Positions 16,224-25,787 of a stretch of DNA of 64,000 nucleotides are shown here, in pieces. The stretch spans positions 124,001 to 188,000 of the forward strand of contig NZ_WNJL01000035.1 of the NCBI RefSeq assembly GCF_010378095.1, given 5' to 3'. Each line of letters begins with the position of its first letter. The first letter of the stretch is position 1. A model generated the notes under the pieces. It was given only the letters and a program-made list of their open reading frames with translations. It was not told the DNA's origin and did not search any database. The position numbers and the translations under genes are program-made. This DNA comes from Acidithiobacillus ferrianus. Its GTDB lineage: Bacteria; Pseudomonadota; Gammaproteobacteria; Acidithiobacillales; Acidithiobacillaceae.

Positions 16224-17228
16224 TCAATGGGCTGCGCGGTGGGTGGTGATGCGGTTGGGGCTGTCCTTGCCGGCGTTGAAATCGTCGAGATTCTGAATGG
16301 TGGTGTCCGCGATGGTCTGCATGGCCTCACGGGTGAAAAAGGCCTGATGGCCCGTGATGACGACGTTGGGAAAAGTGAGCAACCGTTCGAAGCTGTCATC
16401 GCAGATGATGTCGTCGCAGTGGTCCTTGAAATACAGATCAGCCTCCTCTTCATAGACATCCAGACCCACCGCGCCCAAGTGACGGCTCTTGAGCGCGGCG
16501 ATGAGGGCGCTCGTGTCAATGAGCGGACCGCGACTGGTATTGATGAGCATGGCACCTTCGGGCATCTGGGCGAAGCGTTCCGTATTCATGAGGTGACGGG
16601 TTTCCGGGAAAAGGGGCACATGGAGACTGACGATCCGGCTTTTGGCGAGCAACTCCTCCAGGGAGACATACACGACCCCCAGTTCCTGACAGTCGGAGTT
16701 GGGGGCGGTGTCATAGGCCAGCAAGCGGCAGCCCATGCCGTGAAGAATCCGGGCCAGCGCGGTGCCAATCTTGCCGGTGCCGACAATGCCCACGGTCTTG
16801 CCATGCATGTCGAAGCCCAGCAAGCCGTCGAGGAGGAGGTTGCCGTCGCGCACCCGGCTATAGGCTTTATGCAGATGCCGGTTCAGGGTCAGCATGAGGC
16901 CGACGGCGTACTCGGCGACCGCGTAGGGAGAATAATTCCGCACCCGCATGACGGTGATTCCGTGCGCTTCCGCCGCAGGGATGTCGACGTGGTTGAACCC
17001 GGTGCTGCGCAGTACCAGCAGTCTGGTTCCCAGGCGGGCGAGGGTCCCCAGGGCGTTGGCGTCGAGCGTGTCATCGACAAACGGGCAGAGGGCGGGATAG
17101 CCCTGGGCGATGAAGGCGGTATCGGCATTCAATACGGTTTCGACGAAAACCAATTCGTGGCGCCCACCGTTGGCGGCGTTGAGGAACTGCTGATCATAAG
17201 GACGAGCACTGGTCACTAAGCAACGCAT
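16224..17228 (-). CDS. ldhA: Fermentative D-lactate dehydrogenase (2-hydroxyacid dehydrogenase)
   Basis: The 334-residue D-isomer-specific 2-hydroxyacid dehydrogenase has the NAD-binding GIVGTGKIGTALARIL (about residues 147-162). Catalytic Arg is in INTSRGPLIDT, Glu in VGLDVYEEEAD and His in VITGHQAFFT. Length and the YEEEADLYF segment match LdhA, which reduces pyruvate to D-lactate with NADH. The start is the ATG at 17228 (AGGAGA upstream); it overlaps the end of pyk by 35 bases. Within this cluster it would be an outlet for electrons from glycolysis. A role in another 2-keto acid reduction cannot be excluded. Confidence 0.88.
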   Translation of the reverse strand: MRCLVTSARPYDQQFLNAANGGRHELVFVETVLNADTAFIAQGYPALCPFVDDTLDANALGTLARLGTRLLVLRSTGFNHVDIPAAEAHGITVMRVRNYSPYAVAEYAVGLMLTLNRHLHKAYSRVRDGNLLLDGLLGFDMHGKTVGIVGTGKIGTALARILHGMGCRLLAYDTAPNSDCQELGVVYVSLEELLAKSRIVSLHVPLFPETRHLMNTERFAQMPEGAMLINTSRGPLIDTSALIAALKSRHLGAVGLDVYEEEADLYFKDHCDDIICDDSFERLLTFPNVVITGHQAFFTREAMQTIADTTIQNLDDFNAGKDSPNRITTHRAAH

Positions 17229-18678
17229 GAGATTTCTCCTGTGACGGTGAGAAACGAGTGGCGGATGGTTCCAGCCGGAGGATCTCCAAACGATTGGAAT
17301 CGCCGGGATGCCCCCGGCTCGGCCCCTGGGTGAGGAGGATGACGCCTTTTTCGATGCCATGGATGCCCAGCCAGCGGCGGACGGCTTGCTCCCAGTCCTG
17401 GCCGGGGCTGGGCATTTCCACGGCATGCACCCCGTAATGAAAGCATAGATGCTGGCAGGTGCGGGTATGGGGACTGAGCGCCAGTATCCAGGGATTCAGC
17501 CGGAAACGCGCGATACGCGCCGCGGTGGTGCCGGTTTCCGTGGGCGTGACGATGAACAAAGGATGCAGATGCTCGGCGGCGGTGCGCACATCCCAGGCGA
17601 TGACGGATTCGATGCTGGCGGTGTCATGCAGGAGGTCCTCCGGAAGCGGACCGAGTTCAGGACGCGCTTTTTCCGTGATCCGGGCGATTTCGGCCAGCAT
17701 CTTCACCGCTTCGACGGGATAATCGCCGACGGCGGATTCCTCGGAGAGCATGACGCAGTCGGTGCCGTCGAGGATGGCGTTGGCCACGTCCGTTACCTCC
17801 GCCCGGGTGGGACGATGGTTATGGACCATGGATTCCAGCATCTGCGTGGCGGTGATGACCGGTTTGCCCGCCGCGCGCGCCTTGCGGATGAGGCGTTTTT
17901 GAATCAGGGCGATCTGCCCGATGGGTACTTCCACGCCGAGGTCACCGCGCGCCACCATGATGCCGTCGGCCGCGGCGATAAGGGCGTCGATCCGCCTCCA
18001 GGCCCGCGCCCTTTCGATTTTGGCGACCAGAAAGGGGTCATAACCCAACGCCCGCGCTTCCCGGCGGGCGGAGTGCAGGTCTTCGGGCGTTTCCACAAAA
18101 GAAATACCGAGTCCGTCCACCCCGGCCTCCAGCGCGAAGGCCAGCCACTCGCGATCAGCCGGGGTCAGGGCGCCGTCCTCTAGGGGAACGCCGGGCAGAT
18201 TGACGCCCTTGTGGGAGAGCAGTAGGCCGCCGACCACCACTCGGCAGTGGATGCCGGCGGGGTCGTGTCGCTCCACGCGCAATTCGATGAAACCGTCATT
18301 CAGAAAGATCCTGTCTCCCTTGACCAGAGTCCGGGAGAGACGGGGTAGATCCAGGGGAATCTGATCCGCGGTTCCGGGCATCTCGGGGGCGAGCCATACC
18401 CGGCCGCCGCGTTTGAGGGTGACCGGGGCGGGCAGCGCGCCGATACGGAGTTTGGGACCGGGCAGATCGGCGAGAATGGCCACCCGCTGCCCCGTCTTTT
18501 CCGCCGCGGCGCGGATGCGGCCTATGCGGGCGCGGTGTTCATCCGGAGTGCCGTGCGCCAGGTTCAGACGGGCCACATTCATTCCGGCGCGGATCATCCG
18601 TTCCAGAGTTTTGGGGGCGTCAGAGGCCGGACCGATGGTACAGACGATTTTGCTGCGCTGCGCGGGCAGCCGCATCAT
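17194..18678 (-). CDS. pyk: Pyruvate kinase
   Basis: The 494-residue pyruvate kinase begins with KIVCTIGPASDAPKTLERMI. It carries the phosphate/metal site LNLAHGTPDEHR (usual consensus NFSHG; here the Ser is Ala), ILADLPGPKLRIG, the catalytic Lys region FLVAKIERARA, MVARGDLGVEVP and TATQMLESM. It converts PEP and ADP to pyruvate and ATP. The start ATG at 18678 overlaps the aldolase stop by four bases (ATGA). The C-terminal regulatory domain (about 355-470) is present. Together with PpsA in the same cluster it gives both directions of the PEP-pyruvate step. Confidence 0.93.
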   Translation of the reverse strand: MMRLPAQRSKIVCTIGPASDAPKTLERMIRAGMNVARLNLAHGTPDEHRARIGRIRAAAEKTGQRVAILADLPGPKLRIGALPAPVTLKRGGRVWLAPEMPGTADQIPLDLPRLSRTLVKGDRIFLNDGFIELRVERHDPAGIHCRVVVGGLLLSHKGVNLPGVPLEDGALTPADREWLAFALEAGVDGLGISFVETPEDLHSARREARALGYDPFLVAKIERARAWRRIDALIAAADGIMVARGDLGVEVPIGQIALIQKRLIRKARAAGKPVITATQMLESMVHNHRPTRAEVTDVANAILDGTDCVMLSEESAVGDYPVEAVKMLAEIARITEKARPELGPLPEDLLHDTASIESVIAWDVRTAAEHLHPLFIVTPTETGTTAARIARFRLNPWILALSPHTRTCQHLCFHYGVHAVEMPSPGQDWEQAVRRWLGIHGIEKGVILLTQGPSRGHPGDSNRLEILRLEPSATRFSPSQEKSHALLSDQCSSL

Positions 18679-19595
18679 GTGTTGGGACTCAACAGCTTGA
18701 GCGCCTCGTCGACGCCCTGATTGTGCACGACGATCGCGTGGATGGCCTTGCAGAACCGGATGGCATCGGGCTGATTGCGTTGATGGACGTTGCGGCCGGT
18801 GGCGCAGCCTTGCGTGCCACCCACGTGAATCTGTTCGTGGAGGCGTTGCAGAAATTCCGGCGCCTCGGTTTCGGAGCCCCCCGCGCAGATTACCTGGGTG
18901 CGTCCGGCAGCGGCCACCGCTTCACCCAGGAGCGCGCCATCCATGGCGCCAGCCGCGTCGAGGGGTGGGTTGATCTTGACGAAGTCCGCACCCAGGCAGG
19001 CCACCAGACCCGCTGCCCCGGCGATAAGGTGGGCGTCCTGCTCGCGCGTGCCTACCGCCTGGCCGCGTGGATAGGCCCAGATCACGGCCAGGAGTCCCAT
19101 GGCGTGGGCATCCCGAATGAGGCGTGCCGCTTCGCCGAGCATGGTCGGCTCGAATTCGGAGCCGGGGTAGATGGTGTAGCCGACACCGACCACCTTGAGA
19201 CCGGAATGACGGACAAAATCGCGAACCTGCGCCATGCTCTGCCACTGTAGACTCACCGGATCGCGTTGCGCCGTTTTGATCAGATGGGTCTTGCTGTTGA
19301 GTTTGAGCAGGTAGGGCGTGTCTGGATAATCCATGCCGTAGCGGGCGATCAGGCCCATCTGCGCGGCAAAGCAGCCCACCGGCGCCTCGCTGGCGATGCG
19401 AAAAAGATGTTCCGGGTCGGCGTCATCCGTCGCTACACGGCCGCCGATGAAATCATCGTTGAGATGTTCGACCTTCTGATCGCCGGCCATGAGGAACAGG
19501 CGTCCACTCTCTTGGGTGGCCAGGCGATAGCGTTCCGTCCAGCGGCGGGCGCTTTCGGCGGGGATGCCGAGCGGTGCTTGAGGGATCTTAGGCAT
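18675..19595 (-). CDS. fbaB: Class I fructose-bisphosphate aldolase (DhnA/FbaB type)
   Basis: The 306-residue protein belongs to the DeoC/FbaB/LacD class I aldolase superfamily. The Schiff-base region GADFVKINPPLD carries the likely catalytic Lys, and earlier segments LFLMAGDQKVEHLND and LLAVIWAYPRGQAVG correspond to the DhnA-type barrel. It would cleave fructose 1,6-bisphosphate into dihydroxyacetone phosphate and glyceraldehyde 3-phosphate. It starts inside the end of the flavoprotein gene (8-base overlap) and ends in the pyk start (ATGA). Specificity could extend to related ketose phosphates, but the neighbours pfkB and pyk support glycolysis. Confidence 0.82.
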   Translation of the reverse strand: MPKIPQAPLGIPAESARRWTERYRLATQESGRLFLMAGDQKVEHLNDDFIGGRVATDDADPEHLFRIASEAPVGCFAAQMGLIARYGMDYPDTPYLLKLNSKTHLIKTAQRDPVSLQWQSMAQVRDFVRHSGLKVVGVGYTIYPGSEFEPTMLGEAARLIRDAHAMGLLAVIWAYPRGQAVGTREQDAHLIAGAAGLVACLGADFVKINPPLDAAGAMDGALLGEAVAAAGRTQVICAGGSETEAPEFLQRLHEQIHVGGTQGCATGRNVHQRNQPDAIRFCKAIHAIVVHNQGVDEALKLLSPNT

Positions 19596-20985
19596 GATGG
19601 GCTCCTGTGTCGCAAGGGTACATGGTCGCGTAGTGGCGTTGCAGGGCGTCGCCGGTGGCGGCTACCAGCGGGTGCAAGGAGGGTGTCAGACGCGGCTGGC
19701 TGCCGAACTGCATGCTGGCCAGATCAGGGGCGGAGGCATGCATCTGGATGGCGAGGCCGATGGTGTTGACCAGTTCGCCGGTGGTGGCGCCGCCGAGCAC
19801 CTGGCCGCCGAGCATCTGCAGGGAATCGGCGGCGAAGATGATCCGGCAGTAAATCTCCGTGGTATTGGGCATGGAGGCGGGGTGGTGATCGGGCAGGCGC
19901 GCTTCGCCGATGAGGATGGGAAAGCCTTCCTGTTCCGCCTGGTGCTGAGTCAGACCGGCGACACCGAAGGCCAGGCCGTCGATTTCACTGGCGTAGATGC
20001 TCACGGAGCCGGCATTGTAGCGGGGTTGACGCAAGCCGTACAGATTCATCCCGGCAATGCGGCCCTCGGCGGCGGCCTGAGAGGCGATCATGGCGTGATT
20101 GGCCTTGCGGGTGAAAAAATCCTGCTTGTGGGCGCAATCGCCTACGGCAAAAATGTCCGGACTTTCACGGGATCGTTGGAAGGCATCCACCCAGATCCCG
20201 CCGGAGCGGCTGAGGGTCAAGCCCATCTCCCTGGCCAGCGTGATCTGGGGGCGGGTGCCGATGGCGATGAGTACGGCGTCCACCGCGAGCGCCTCCTGCC
20301 CGGCAATTTGCACCTGCCCGACCCGCTTGCCGCCGGCGCCGGGCAGCAGCGCCTCCACCTGGGCTCCGGTATGGAGATGAACCCCATGGGCCCGCAACTG
20401 CTGCTCCACCGCCGCACAGGCATCCAGGTCGAAGGCGGCCTGCATTAAATGGGGCAGCTTCTCCACGAGGTGGACTTCGATACCGCGTTTGCGGATTTCA
20501 TCGGCAAACTCCACCCCAATGAATCCCCCGCCGATGATGGCCAGTGTCTTGATGCTCGGGATCAGGGTGCTGAAGAGCTGGTCCAGGTAGTCATAGTCTT
20601 TGCGTATGCTGAAGACCCCGTCGAGGTCGGTGCCGGGAATCGGTGGAATGAAGTTCTCGGCGCCAGTGGCCAGCACCAGCCGTTCCCAGCGCAGCATATC
20701 CCCATTGGCGAGCACCGCGGTGCGTGTGGCGCGGTCGATGCGCTGGACGGAACCGATCTGAATCCGCCCACCCGCCGCCAGCAGAGGTGCCCGTCCGGCC
20801 ATGTCCTCTTCGGTTCCCCCCAGTGTTCCGAAGATGTAGGGAATGCCACAGGGGATGACGGCATCCGTTTCAGGCCGGATGACCAATACGTGTTTGTGCG
20901 GCCAGAACTGCGCGGCGGTGATGCCGGTCATCATGCCCGCGGGACCACCGCCGACGATCAGGATGTCCGTTGCTGTTTCGGCCAT
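19588..20985 (-). CDS. NADH oxidase / CoA-disulfide reductase-like flavoprotein
   Basis: The 465-residue FAD/NAD(P)-dependent pyridine nucleotide-disulfide oxidoreductase has FAD motif ILIVGGGPAGMMTGITAA (about 9-26), NAD motif LAIIGGGFIGVEFADEI (about 155-171) and the FAD-pyrophosphate motif DIFAVGDCAHK. A single redox Cys lies in VIPCGIPYIFG (about residue 47), the arrangement of NADH oxidase/CoA-disulfide reductase rather than a CXXXXC lipoamide dehydrogenase. It could reoxidise NADH made by glycolysis. The start is the ATG at 20985 with GAGG upstream. The gene opens the nox-fba-pyk-ldhA-glgP-hdeD sub-operon after a 214-base gap. Confidence 0.82.
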   Translation of the reverse strand: MAETATDILIVGGGPAGMMTGITAAQFWPHKHVLVIRPETDAVIPCGIPYIFGTLGGTEEDMAGRAPLLAAGGRIQIGSVQRIDRATRTAVLANGDMLRWERLVLATGAENFIPPIPGTDLDGVFSIRKDYDYLDQLFSTLIPSIKTLAIIGGGFIGVEFADEIRKRGIEVHLVEKLPHLMQAAFDLDACAAVEQQLRAHGVHLHTGAQVEALLPGAGGKRVGQVQIAGQEALAVDAVLIAIGTRPQITLAREMGLTLSRSGGIWVDAFQRSRESPDIFAVGDCAHKQDFFTRKANHAMIASQAAAEGRIAGMNLYGLRQPRYNAGSVSIYASEIDGLAFGVAGLTQHQAEQEGFPILIGEARLPDHHPASMPNTTEIYCRIIFAADSLQMLGGQVLGGATTGELVNTIGLAIQMHASAPDLASMQFGSQPRLTPSLHPLVAATGDALQRHYATMYPCDTGAHHA

Positions 20986-21034
20986 GGGGTACCTCGTCCG
21001 TTGCGGGTGGGGATGGGGCGCGAACCCCTGCACA

Positions 21035-21040
21035 ATTATA
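21035..21040 (-). promoter_or_regulatory. TATAAT box ahead of the flavoprotein gene
   Basis: On the minus strand a perfect TATAAT lies 50 bases before the ATG at 20985, in the largest gap (214 bp, 20986-21199) of the carbon cluster. A -35 match at normal spacing is poor, and TTGACC lies only 11 bases upstream. It is a candidate internal promoter for the six downstream genes. Confidence 0.3.
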
Positions 21041-21199
21041 GACGCCTGCCCGGTCAACGTGGCGCGGAACGATCAGGCTGGGCAGGCCAGGGCGGTGACC
21101 GGCCAACCGGCCATAGCCTTTCAAGTATAGAACATCTCCATGTGATCGCGCGGAAGGCGAACTGCTGCCGGTGGGGGGACGCCCCGCCCTTGGACGTTC

Positions 21200-22159
21200 T
21201 TAAATGTCGAGTGCGCGCGCTTCGGTCTGGCGCAGTAACGCATCCAGATCGTTATGAGAGAAAATCTCGGTACCGGGACGGGCGGCGGTCCCGCTGCCGC
21301 AGGCGACCGCGAGGCGCAGGGCCTCTTCAGGACGTTGACCGTGAGCCAGGGCCGCGACGAGCCCCCCGACCATGGAGTCGCCCGCCCCGACCGTGGACTG
21401 CACTGATATGGGCGGCGCCTTGGCGAAATAGCTGCCCTCCGGTCCCACCAGCAACGCGCCGTCGCTCCCCAGGGAGACGCACACGTAATGCACCCCGCCC
21501 CGTTGTATGGCGCGGGCCTCCTGGGCCACCGCTTCCAAGGTGGGCAGATCCCGGTGACACAACAGGGACAGTTCGTAGCGATTGGGCTTGATGAGAAAGG
21601 GGTGGTGGAGCAGGGCGTTTTGCAGAAGGGCGCCATGGGCATCCACGATGGACCGTCCACCGGCGGCATGGACGTGATCCACCATGTCTCCGTAGAAGTG
21701 ATCCTCCACACCCGGAGGCACGGAGCCGGTGAGCACCGCGAAACCCTCCTTGCACAGCTTCAGAAACGTTTCGCGCATCTCGGCCAGGGCGAGCTCCGAG
21801 ATCCGTGGTCCGATGCCGGTGACCTCGAACTGGGCGCTGGGATTCTCCTGCAAAATGGTCGCATTGATACGGGTTTCCCCTTCCACGTATACACAATGGA
21901 GATCATCCAGTTGATGCAGCAACAGTTTTTGCAACAACTCGCCCACGTTGCCCGCAATGACGCAGCAACTGCGAGCGTAAACCAGCAGCTTCTTGAGGGC
22001 CCGGGCGACGTTGATACCGTTGCCACCCGGATCATAGCGAGTGGATGTGGCATGGGTTTTTTGGTCCGCGATCAGGCAGGGCACGGCATAGGCGATATCG
22101 AGTGCCGGGTTCGGGGTGAGAACAGCGATGGGCGGGCAGCGGGTGTCGCCTTCGATCAT
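21200..22159 (-). CDS. pfkB: PfkB-family 6-phosphofructokinase
   Basis: The 319-residue ribokinase/PfkB family sugar kinase has the N-terminal TPNPALDIAYAV, the signature GGNGINVARALKKL (about 45-58), the anion-hole/catalytic motif TVGAGDSMVGGLVAAL (Asp about 258) and LTGSVPPGV. These match phosphofructokinase 2 and 1-phosphofructokinase. In context (aldolase, pyk) the likely reaction is fructose 6-phosphate plus ATP to fructose 1,6-bisphosphate. The gene overlaps the acetyltransferase gene upstream by four bases. No other phosphofructokinase is visible here. Confidence 0.85.
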   Translation of the reverse strand: MIEGDTRCPPIAVLTPNPALDIAYAVPCLIADQKTHATSTRYDPGGNGINVARALKKLLVYARSCCVIAGNVGELLQKLLLHQLDDLHCVYVEGETRINATILQENPSAQFEVTGIGPRISELALAEMRETFLKLCKEGFAVLTGSVPPGVEDHFYGDMVDHVHAAGGRSIVDAHGALLQNALLHHPFLIKPNRYELSLLCHRDLPTLEAVAQEARAIQRGGVHYVCVSLGSDGALLVGPEGSYFAKAPPISVQSTVGAGDSMVGGLVAALAHGQRPEEALRLAVACGSGTAARPGTEIFSHNDLDALLRQTEARALDI

Positions 22160-23079
22160 GGCAACCGCTCCAGCCGGCGATAATGCACGAGTGCCGCGAG
22201 ACCGGCGGAAACCAGACGGGCGCGGGCAGGATCGGCGCGGGAGGTGAGGATGACGGGCACCTTGGCTCCCATCACGATGCCCGCCAGCGTGGCGCCGGCC
22301 AGATACTCCAGATCTTTGGCGAGAATATTGCCGGACACCAGATCGGGGACCACGAGGATGTCGGCCTCTCCGGCCACGCCGCTGTGAATGCCTTTGATCC
22401 GTGCTGACTCTTTGGAAATGGCGTTGTCGAAGGCGAGGGGACCGTCCACCTGCGCGCCGGTGATCTGTCCGCGCTCCGCCATTTTGGACAGGCAGGCGGC
22501 ATCCATCGTCGAGACGATGGCGGGGTTGATGATCTCCACCGCCGAAAGAATCGCCGCCTTGGGCTCCGCGACATCGAGAAGATGCGCGAGATCGATGGCG
22601 TTTTGCAGGATGGCGGCCTTGGTGAGCAGATCCGGCGCGATGTTGATGGCCGCGTCGGTAATCAGCAGGAGCTTGGGATAGGTCTTGAGGTCGGCGACGA
22701 AGACGTGGGACAGTCGCCGATCCGTACGCAGCTTGGCGAGAATGGGGTGGAGGAAGGCGTCACTGTGCAGGTGCCCCTTCATCAGCGCCTTGGCCTCCCC
22801 GGAGAGCACCAGTTCCACTCCCCGCTCGGCGGCGGCTTCCGCGCTGTCGGCATGTAGGATACGCAATGCGGGGCAGTGTCCGAAGTCGGTCTCCAGTGTG
22901 CGCAGCAGGTGGCGAATTCGGGGTTCGTCGCCGATGAGAATGGGCTCGATGATACTTTGGATTTTGGCTTCGCAGGCGCCGCGCAGGACATGCTCCTCGG
23001 CGGCATCCACCACGGCCACCGGAATGTCGTCCAGAGGCGCCACGGCGGCTAACAGGGCATCGAAATGGGCATAAGGCAT
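22156..23079 (-). CDS. pta: Phosphate acetyl/butyryltransferase
   Basis: The 307-residue protein of the phosphate acetyl/butyryltransferase family lacks the N-terminal regulatory part of long Pta proteins. Visible blocks are EPILIGDEPRIRHLL, LMKGHLHSDAFLHPIL, LLITDAAINIAPDL, QVDGPLAFDNAISKESA and VVPDLVSGNILAKDLEYL. It would convert acetyl-CoA to acetyl phosphate. With ackA two genes upstream it completes the acetate/ATP branch. Short members of this family are sometimes phosphate butyryltransferases, so acyl-chain preference is uncertain. It overlaps pfkB by ATGA, and MFS ends 24 bases before its start. Confidence 0.83.
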   Translation of the reverse strand: MPYAHFDALLAAVAPLDDIPVAVVDAAEEHVLRGACEAKIQSIIEPILIGDEPRIRHLLRTLETDFGHCPALRILHADSAEAAAERGVELVLSGEAKALMKGHLHSDAFLHPILAKLRTDRRLSHVFVADLKTYPKLLLITDAAINIAPDLLTKAAILQNAIDLAHLLDVAEPKAAILSAVEIINPAIVSTMDAACLSKMAERGQITGAQVDGPLAFDNAISKESARIKGIHSGVAGEADILVVPDLVSGNILAKDLEYLAGATLAGIVMGAKVPVILTSRADPARARLVSAGLAALVHYRRLERLP

Positions 23080-23103
23080 GTCTGGTCCCCCTTCGGGATA
23101 AAG

Positions 23104-24525
23104 TCATTGCGGTAAAGTCGGTCCGTGATGCTCTTCCAGCGTCAGGCCGTGGCCTTGTACGCGAAAAAGGTAAGTCATGAGCAGTCCGAGCAGGCTGACC
23201 CCGCCCATCAACACGAGCACCATCGTAACGCCCAGCGCCGCTTGAATCACCGGCAGTAAAAACACGCTGACGGTGGCGCCGATTTTGGCGACGGCGGCGG
23301 CGAATCCGGCACTGAAGGCGCGCACCTGGGTCGGATACATTTCCGTGGGGAGGATGAAGGTGGTGGCGTTGGGTCCGGCGGTCATGAAGAGGTTGAATGT
23401 GATGAAACCGAGCAAAACGAGGGGCAGGTGGGCACCGCTGCCGCCGGTCATGCCGGTGGCGAAATAGAGCAGCCCCATCCCCAGGCTCATGCCCGTGAAC
23501 CCGATGATCTGCATGCGAATCCGGCCCAGACGGGGTACCGCCCAGAGGGAAAGCAGGGAACCGAGCAGAAGAAAGACGTCCACTTTGCTGCTGTCCAGCG
23601 TGTTGGTGAAATCCCTGGTCAGGGTGCCCAGGCCGGGGGTCCCGCTACTACGCATGGTGCCGAGCAGAATGGTGGTGAAGAGGCCGACGCCGTAGGTGGC
23701 CACGTCCATGAAAAACCAGGGTAGAGTCACCAGGAAGGTACGGCGCCGGTAGGCCGGGGAAAAGAGTGTGCCGATGCCCATGCGCCGGCCCGGACGCACT
23801 TTGGCGACCTGATGGGTTTTTCGGCCCAAATGGTGGACCATGGCGCTCAGCGCCTCTTTTTGCTGGGGGGCGAAGCTTTCCAGGGTACGTAGCGCCTGTG
23901 CGTTGCGACCCCGCCCCATGCACCAGCGCACACTTTCTGGCAATGTCAGGCGTCCGATCAGATAGGGAAGCACCAGCAGCGCTTCTATCGCCAGCAGCCA
24001 GCGCCAGGTGCTGTCCCCCGCTCGGGCACCTTGCAGCAGGATCAGGGCGAAACCGGCACCCGTCAGCATGCCGATGGATTGCACCGCGATGGAGGCGGCC
24101 ATCATGCGCCCGCGCCGCCCCTGGGGCATGAATTCCGCCAGATAACTGCTGCCTACCGGAAAATCCATGCCGATACCCATCCCGACCAGCAATTCGGCGC
24201 CAATGAGGGTCGTGGCGTCTGGTGCCAGCGCCGCCAGCGGGGTCGCGAGCATCAGCAGTGCCATATCCAGAATCATGACCGGTTTACGTCCGAATCGATC
24301 GGCCAGATGCCCGCCTAGCGGGGCACCCACCACGGTGCCGCCCATGAGCATGGCGGCGGCCAGACCGATACCGGCGGCCGGCAGGGCGAAGATGGGGGTG
24401 ACCAGCGGCAGGGTGACGCCCAGCAGGAACACGGAGACGCCGCTCAACAGGGTGCCGCCGGTGGACAATGCCCAGATTCGATAATGAATTGGGCGCATGG
24501 GGCTCTCATCCAGTATCCGGGTCAT
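23104..24525 (-). CDS. MFS transporter, sugar/organic-acid:H+ symporter type
   Basis: This membrane protein of about 473 residues has 12 predicted helices and the MFS motif GGHLADRFGRKPVMI after helix 2 (RX3GRR/K type). A second half has VPRLGRIRMQIIGFTGMS. The GTLLSGVSVFLLGVTLP start and LPTEMYPTQVRAFSAGF are typical of the sugar porter/metabolite:H+ symporter branch. The cluster position between ackA and pta suggests transport of a glycolytic substrate or export of a product, but the substrate is not readable. The start is unsure: the frame is open to a TTG at 24600 that overlaps the ackA stop; ATGs at 24525 and 24498 are alternatives. Confidence 0.8.
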   Translation of the reverse strand: MTRILDESPMRPIHYRIWALSTGGTLLSGVSVFLLGVTLPLVTPIFALPAAGIGLAAAMLMGGTVVGAPLGGHLADRFGRKPVMILDMALLMLATPLAALAPDATTLIGAELLVGMGIGMDFPVGSSYLAEFMPQGRRGRMMAASIAVQSIGMLTGAGFALILLQGARAGDSTWRWLLAIEALLVLPYLIGRLTLPESVRWCMGRGRNAQALRTLESFAPQQKEALSAMVHHLGRKTHQVAKVRPGRRMGIGTLFSPAYRRRTFLVTLPWFFMDVATYGVGLFTTILLGTMRSSGTPGLGTLTRDFTNTLDSSKVDVFLLLGSLLSLWAVPRLGRIRMQIIGFTGMSLGMGLLYFATGMTGGSGAHLPLVLLGFITFNLFMTAGPNATTFILPTEMYPTQVRAFSAGFAAAVAKIGATVSVFLLPVIQAALGVTMVLVLMGGVSLLGLLMTYLFRVQGHGLTLEEHHGPTLPQ

Positions 24526-24596
24526 GCTGGCGTGGTCGGGGTGGACCGGGTGCGGGGGCGGCTTCGCTGCGTTATAGCGACGCACTTTGCCGGTGT

Positions 24597-25787
24597 TCAA
24601 CGCGGAGGCTCCCGCGCCAATAGCAGCCGGTGACTGTGACGGGCGATCATCAAGTCTTCATTGGTGGGGATGACGAGGATGTCCACGGGGCTGTGCGGCA
24701 CGGAAAGGTGTGGTCCGGGGCCTTCATTGGCGACCGGGTCCATCTCCAGTCCCAACGCCCGCAAGGGCTGGCAGATGGCCCAGCGGATGGCGGCGGCATG
24801 TTCGCCGATTCCGCCCGTAAAAATGAGGCGGTCGAGGCCGCCCAACGCCGCCATCAGGCTACCGATGGCCTTGCGCGCATGGTAAGCGAAGATGTCGATG
24901 GCCTGCCTGGCGTGGGGATCGTCACCGCGCAGATTCAACAAGGTTTGCATGTCGCCGCTGCAGGCGGAAATGCCGAGCAGGCCCGACAAATGATTGAGGA
25001 GCCGTTCCAATTGTCCGGCATCGTAGCCTTTCTCTTCCATCAGGTAGAGCAGGACGCCGGGATCGAGATCGCCGCTGCGCGTGCCCATGACCAGGCCGCC
25101 GGTCGGGGTGAGGCCCATGGTGGTGTCGCGGCATTGTCCGTTGCGCACCGCCGCCATGCTCGCCCCGTTGCCGAGGTGCGCGATGATGGTTTTGCCGTCG
25201 GCGCGCGCGGGGATCTGGCTGACGATATATTCGTACGAGAGGCCATGAAAACCGTATTTGCGCACGCCTTCATGCCAGAGATTGCGCGGCAGCGGCAGGC
25301 GGGAGGCTATTTCCGGGATAGTCTGGTGAAAGGCCGTATCGAAGCACGCGACCTGCGGGATGTGGGGCCATGCCGTCTGTACGGCTTCAATCGCGGCGAT
25401 TTCCGCGGGAAGGTGCAATGGGGCAAAACGCAGGGCGGCGCGCAGATCGCGTAATAGCCCGTCATCGATCAGACGATGTGTCTGGTGATGCGGTCCGCCG
25501 GAAACAAGGCGATGGCCCACGCCCTCCGGCGGGGGGCAGTGTAGTTCCGCCAAGGCCGCAAAGACGGCTTTCAAGGCCTCCTGCTGCCGCGGCAGGGCCA
25601 GTTGTCGATCAATGGCCGGTGTCTCCCCCTGTCGCAGCCACACACGGCCTGCACGCTGTCCGATACGCTCGGCGGCACCTTCCGCGAGTTTCTCCTCTCC
25701 ACCGGCTCCCAGCGCAAAAATCGCAAATTTGATGGAGGACGAACCGCTGTTGAGGCAAAGGATATGGCGTGTGGCCGTCATGCTCAT
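24597..25787 (-). CDS. ackA: Acetate kinase
   Basis: The 396-residue acetate kinase has the N-terminal signature ILCLNSGSSSIKFAIF, the catalytic region ACFDTAFHQTIPEIA, the arginine-containing VGHRLVSGGPHH, and KTIIAHLGNGASMAAVRNGQ. The adenosine site is FTGGIGEHAAAIR and the C-terminal IPTNEDLMIARH is standard. It makes acetate and ATP from acetyl phosphate and ADP. The start ATG at 25787 overlaps the E2 stop by four bases. Paired with Pta, it gives substrate-level phosphorylation from acetyl-CoA, or acetate assimilation in reverse. Confidence 0.93.
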   Translation of the reverse strand: MSMTATRHILCLNSGSSSIKFAIFALGAGGEEKLAEGAAERIGQRAGRVWLRQGETPAIDRQLALPRQQEALKAVFAALAELHCPPPEGVGHRLVSGGPHHQTHRLIDDGLLRDLRAALRFAPLHLPAEIAAIEAVQTAWPHIPQVACFDTAFHQTIPEIASRLPLPRNLWHEGVRKYGFHGLSYEYIVSQIPARADGKTIIAHLGNGASMAAVRNGQCRDTTMGLTPTGGLVMGTRSGDLDPGVLLYLMEEKGYDAGQLERLLNHLSGLLGISACSGDMQTLLNLRGDDPHARQAIDIFAYHARKAIGSLMAALGGLDRLIFTGGIGEHAAAIRWAICQPLRALGLEMDPVANEGPGPHLSVPHSPVDILVIPTNEDLMIARHSHRLLLAREPPR